A stretch of 18,255 nt of DNA from Candidatus Poseidoniaceae archaeon (lineage in GTDB: Archaea > Thermoplasmatota > Poseidoniia > Poseidoniales > Poseidoniaceae): contig DUJK01000031.1 in assembly GCA_013329925.1 (NCBI GenBank), forward strand, positions 1 to 18,255. The letters are read 5' to 3'. Positions 15,461 to 18,255 of this stretch are shown one piece after another. Within the stretch, counting starts at the first letter, position 1. The number at the start of each line of letters is the position of its first letter. Below the pieces are notes generated by a model. The model was not told the origin of the DNA. It saw nothing but the letters and a program-made list of their open reading frames with translations, and ran no database searches. The position numbers and the translations under genes are program-made.

Positions 15461-16678
15461 ATGGCAGACCCCATACTGGAACTGGAGAAGGTAACAGTGC
15501 GCCGAGGCATGGGCGTCGTGTTGCAAGACTTTTCTTTGCAAATAAAATCTGGTGAATGTGTGATATTACACGGTGAAAACGGTGCGGGCAAATCCACCAT
15601 ACTTGAAACTGCAGCGAGATTATTACCGATGGAATCTGGAGCAGTATCACATCATGGTAGTTTAGTTTGTGACGCCCAAGGTAGAAGATTAAATCCTGAC
15701 AGCCCATTCGGCCTAACCCTTCAATCGAATTGTCTAGTTGGCAGTCAAACTGTAGATCAACATTTGACTAACGTGATGGCTTTATGTGCTAAATCAATTG
15801 ACCTGAAACCGATTTTATCGGCGTTTAAAATTGCCAACCGTCGAAATGACAAGATCGCCCATTTATCAGGTGGACAGCAACGAAAAGTGGCAGTTATTGC
15901 TGGCTTAATTCCTGCCATGGTTGAGAGCCAGCCGAGGCTTGTATTACTCGATGAGCCAGATTCGGGATTGGATGATTCAGCAATCAAAGTTCTGATCCAA
16001 TTCATTCACGAACTGAGAAATATTGGACATTGTTTCATGATTGCAACACATGATTCAAGATTGTTTGAGTGCGGCACTTCGCTTAATGATTTAACTTCAG
16101 AGAAAACCCAAGAAATCACCAATAGCGACCGCTGGACTATGGAAGCAAAACCTAATTCCGTCTCACTGTTGAAGACTAAAATAGGCTGGAAATACAATTC
16201 TTCAACCTTGGTTTCAATTCAACGAAACTGGTTAGCAGCCCTATTAGTAATGGGTGGACTATTATCAATTGTTGACCCCTTAACTTTGAGTGATGAAACC
16301 GTGATTCTAATGGGCTTCACGCTCGCTCCAGCCTTCACTCTTGGTTTGGTAGGTGATGCTGTATTCAAAATACTCAATGAACAAAGAGCGATTGATTGGT
16401 GGCGAGCCCAGCATAATCTCGTACCAAATTCTTACATTGAATCATTCATTAGTGGCATAATCCTTACCGGAATTTCTAGTCAAATATTTATTCAGTCTGT
16501 GGATTATCGAATTATCATCATTGGTGGATTAATTGCCTTTGCCACCACAGCCTGTGTCCGATTTTTACAATTAAGTACTATCAGACTTGCTCGAACCAAT
16601 GCAGTTTTTATTCGCTTATTGACTCCAATTCTTATTCTTCCATGGGGTATTATCGTTGACTATTGCGCAAAATTATGA
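15461..16678 (+). CDS. ccmA: CcmA-CcmB fusion: haem-export ABC transporter ATPase with C-terminal CcmB-like membrane domain
   Basis: 405 residues from ATG 15461; an upstream in-frame start (15374) would add residues that ABC proteins lack. Residues 1-210 are an ABC ATPase: Walker A GENGAGKST (38-46), Q-loop Gln88, signature LSGGQ (135-139), Walker B LVLLDEPDSGLDD with Glu165, and switch His197 in ATHDS. Residues about 250-405 hold about five hydrophobic helices. They resemble a shortened CcmB: LAPAFTLGLVGDAVFKILNE recalls the CcmB segment that precedes the conserved dimer-side helix, and RLLTPILILPWGIIV recalls its final Leu/Pro-rich helix. In system I cytochrome c maturation, CcmA and CcmB work with CcmC and CcmD to release haem-loaded CcmE. 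The next genes being CcmC and CcmD-like supports this. No separate ccmB is in the window. A generic ABC exporter subunit is the alternative. Confidence 0.82.
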   Translation: MADPILELEKVTVRRGMGVVLQDFSLQIKSGECVILHGENGAGKSTILETAARLLPMESGAVSHHGSLVCDAQGRRLNPDSPFGLTLQSNCLVGSQTVDQHLTNVMALCAKSIDLKPILSAFKIANRRNDKIAHLSGGQQRKVAVIAGLIPAMVESQPRLVLLDEPDSGLDDSAIKVLIQFIHELRNIGHCFMIATHDSRLFECGTSLNDLTSEKTQEITNSDRWTMEAKPNSVSLLKTKIGWKYNSSTLVSIQRNWLAALLVMGGLLSIVDPLTLSDETVILMGFTLAPAFTLGLVGDAVFKILNEQRAIDWWRAQHNLVPNSYIESFISGIILTGISSQIFIQSVDYRIIIIGGLIAFATTACVRFLQLSTIRLARTNAVFIRLLTPILILPWGIIVDYCAKL

Positions 16679-16704
16679 CCTTCAAGTTCAATAAGGGGTC
16701 CAAT

Positions 16705-16710
16705 GAGGAG
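16705..16710 (+). promoter_or_regulatory. Ribosome binding site of ccmC
   Basis: GAGGAG lies five bases before ATG 16716. It is one of the strongest Shine-Dalgarno matches in the window and fixes the start of ccmC. Confidence 0.75.
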
Positions 16711-16715
16711 TAATC

Positions 16716-17414
16716 ATGCGAGTTAAATCTGGTGATATGTGTCTGATAGCCGGATTTTCTGGCTTGATGCTGACGCTTTACCTGGCGTTTAATTGGGCAC
16801 CAAGTGTAGATATCAATGCCTTTCAATCACCAGAAGCCCAACGAATATTCTACTGGCATGTTCCTGCCGCATGGGCAGCATTCATCGCTTTTGGAGTATT
16901 ATTTGTTGGCTCTGCATTGTGGTTTTTCAAACGAAGTCCACTGGGATGGAAATTACACATAGCTGGGTCAGAAGCTGGTCTTGCATGCGGGTTAATGGCC
17001 GTGTGGTCCGGTTGTGTTTGGGGTGCTGCAGAATGGGGCACTCCGTGGGATTGGGAAGATTTCCGACTCAATACCTTTGGCCTGCTAACTTTACTGGCAC
17101 TATTCCTTGTGCTTGGAAGACAGAGTCAACCTGATGGAGTGGAAAGTCGTGACACTTTCTCGACCTTTGGCTTGTATGGTTTTGTCTTGGTTCCAATCAC
17201 CTATATTGCCACAAGAATTTGGGTGATTCGCCACCCAGGACCAGTTATTGCCGGAGATGAAAATAGTTCTATTTCGGGAGATATGGCATTGGTTTTGATG
17301 ATTGGTGCGTTATCATTTACTGTCTTAATTATTGGTCATATCATGACATCCATAGAGATAACTAAATTTGAGCAACGTATCGACCGCTTACAGAAAGAAC
17401 TGGATGGTGAGTAA
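16716..17414 (+). CDS. ccmC: CcmC haem-handling protein (cytochrome c biogenesis)
   Basis: 232 residues with six hydrophobic helices. CcmC binds haem at the outer face of the membrane and passes it to CcmE. Diagnostic features are RIFYWHVPAAW with His48 and the WWD-type tryptophan-rich segment WGAAEWGTPWDWEDFRL (102-118). The outer-loop RHPGPVI, containing His173, supplies the second of the two histidines expected as axial haem ligands. The C-terminus ends in a charged helix (FEQRIDRLQKELDGE), longer than in many homologues. It starts 37 nt after the ccmA-ccmB fusion, and its stop TAA (17412-17414) directly abuts the ATG of the ccmD-like gene, so the three genes form an operon. Confidence 0.93.
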   Translation: MRVKSGDMCLIAGFSGLMLTLYLAFNWAPSVDINAFQSPEAQRIFYWHVPAAWAAFIAFGVLFVGSALWFFKRSPLGWKLHIAGSEAGLACGLMAVWSGCVWGAAEWGTPWDWEDFRLNTFGLLTLLALFLVLGRQSQPDGVESRDTFSTFGLYGFVLVPITYIATRIWVIRHPGPVIAGDENSSISGDMALVLMIGALSFTVLIIGHIMTSIEITKFEQRIDRLQKELDGE

Positions 17415-17603
17415 ATGGAAGATAAAACATACCTCTCAATTGCCTACTTGGGAATGATTCTTGGGTTGGCTATCTGGACTTGGACCACTATTTCTAGAAG
17501 TAGAAAGTTGGAACTCCGCATAATTGCCATGGAAGAGAGTTTGAACATTAAACAAACCGAAGCAGATTCTATTGCAGTAGTAAATGAGAATACTACAGAA
17601 TAA
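17415..17603 (+). CDS. ccmD: CcmD-like small membrane protein
   Basis: 62 residues: a short polar start, one transmembrane helix (about 8-25, LSIAYLGMILGLAIWTWT), then a basic patch (SRSRKLELR) and a charged helix. This is the layout of CcmD, the small subunit that holds CcmC and CcmE to the CcmAB transporter. Sequence conservation in CcmD is very low, so the call rests mainly on size, topology and position directly after ccmC. A GGTGA ribosome binding site (17406-17410) lies inside the end of ccmC, four bases before the ATG, consistent with translational coupling. Confidence 0.68.
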   Translation: MEDKTYLSIAYLGMILGLAIWTWTTISRSRKLELRIIAMEESLNIKQTEADSIAVVNENTTE

Positions 17604-17644
17604 TCCTGCCACAGGTTGAAGGCTAGAAGATTGTAGGATAGGTT

Positions 17645-17649
17645 GGTGA
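17645..17649 (+). promoter_or_regulatory. Ribosome binding site of nmd3
   Basis: GGTGA lies four bases before ATG 17654, the same arrangement as for the ccmD-like gene. It supports this start for the truncated last gene. Confidence 0.65.
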
Positions 17650-17653
17650 AGAT

Positions 17654-18255
17654 ATGTCAGAGTTGGGCGCAGAATTTTGTCTAGTCTGTGGTTCACCGCC
17701 CCCATTATTTGGCGAACGAATGTGTGAATCATGCTTAAGAAAGCGAATTAAGTTGGCAGAGGTACCGGAAAATGTCCCCTGGGTTAGGTGTGCAAGGTGT
17801 GGTATTGTTGAGATTCAAGGCAAATGGGTCCATCTTAGTGAAGAAAAAATATGGGATGAGTTGATACAACGAAATCTAAAATTCCATCCTGACGCTGAAG
17901 ATATCGCTATTGGCTTAGAGACAAGAACCATTTCAGATCGACACACCATGATATATTTACAATTAGAAGGTGTAATAGACTCCTTGTTGTTTCAAGAAGA
18001 GCACACCATGCGTGCTAGAATGGCCAATGGGGTTTGTTTGACATGTACAAGAAGAGCAGGTAATTATTACGAAGCGACTGTTCAATTACGTTCCAGTGGC
18101 AGGAAACTTAGTGAAATAGAATACAATAACCTGCGAGCCACACTAAATGAGGTAATGGAAATGCTTTCCGATGATCCAATGTTTTTCATCACCAGTGAAG
18201 GCCCAGTGACCGGTGGCTATGATGTGGTAATGGGTAGTAAAGGATTAGCCAGAGC
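17654..18255 (+). CDS. nmd3: NMD3 family protein, N-terminal part (3' truncated)
   Basis: An open frame from ATG 17654 runs off the window end, giving 200 residues. Eight cysteines form two zinc sites as in NMD3: C9-x2-C12 with C24-x2-C27, and C46-x2-C49 with C128-x2-C131. After the last pair comes TRRAGNYYEATVQLR (132-146), a hallmark of the family. Eukaryotic NMD3 is the adaptor that exports the large ribosomal subunit. The archaeal protein lacks the export signal and is thought to act on the large subunit in late assembly or in blocking immature particles. It lies 50 bp after the ccmD-like gene on the same strand, with no obvious terminator between, so it may be read from the ccm promoter. 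Confidence 0.92.
   Translation, partial: MSELGAEFCLVCGSPPPLFGERMCESCLRKRIKLAEVPENVPWVRCARCGIVEIQGKWVHLSEEKIWDELIQRNLKFHPDAEDIAIGLETRTISDRHTMIYLQLEGVIDSLLFQEEHTMRARMANGVCLTCTRRAGNYYEATVQLRSSGRKLSEIEYNNLRATLNEVMEMLSDDPMFFITSEGPVTGGYDVVMGSKGLAR

Noticed and set aside
1..18255. Defence system, CRISPR array, insertion sequence or prophage
   Set aside because: No repeats with spacers, transposase, integrase, nuclease or phage genes were seen; the genes are core or surface functions with uniform composition.

Overview
The window is almost fully coding (about 97%), AT-rich, and holds twelve genes, the first and last cut by the window edges. It is archaeal: the last gene is NMD3, a ribosome-export/quality family found only in archaea and eukaryotes, and there are also an archaeal-type SepF, a single-domain KaiC/RAD55-type ATPase, and very large one-pass surface proteins with PKD or CARDB repeats. 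Together with aerobic-type cytochrome c maturation genes, this points to a marine Thermoplasmatota archaeon, most likely Candidatus Poseidoniales (Marine Group II). That assignment is inference; no rRNA is present.

Layout. (1) 1-6012, plus strand: the end of a membrane protein, a 1251-residue PKD-repeat surface protein, a SepF-like division protein and a polytopic membrane protein of unknown function, closely spaced and probably cotranscribed. (2) 6000-7393: a Maf-type nucleotide pyrophosphatase (minus) and a KaiC-like ATPase (plus), diverging from a 101-bp gap with a symmetric TATA-like element. (3) 7394-15371, minus strand, transcribed as rhomboid protease, giant membrane-anchored subtilisin, then GlmS. 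(4) 15461-18255, plus strand: a CcmA-CcmB fusion, CcmC and a CcmD-like small protein (haem export for cytochrome c maturation), followed by NMD3, which runs off the end.

How the genes fit together. The first two proteins share a short cytoplasmic tail motif, LPxxGLPxGWxMEQWQxYG, that I do not recognise; it is the best candidate here for something undescribed. The subtilisin and the rhomboid protease are neighbours on one strand, and both end in cytoplasmic four-ligand zinc-ribbon-like modules, which suggests a linked surface proteolysis or signalling unit. SepF and Maf, both tied to cell division in other organisms, lie 1.3 kb apart. GlmS would supply glucosamine-6-phosphate for cell-surface glycans. 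The ccm genes form a compact haem-handling unit in which CcmA and a shortened CcmB are one polypeptide.

No tRNA, rRNA, CRISPR array, insertion sequence or integration site was seen. No stretch longer than 152 bp lacks a gene.
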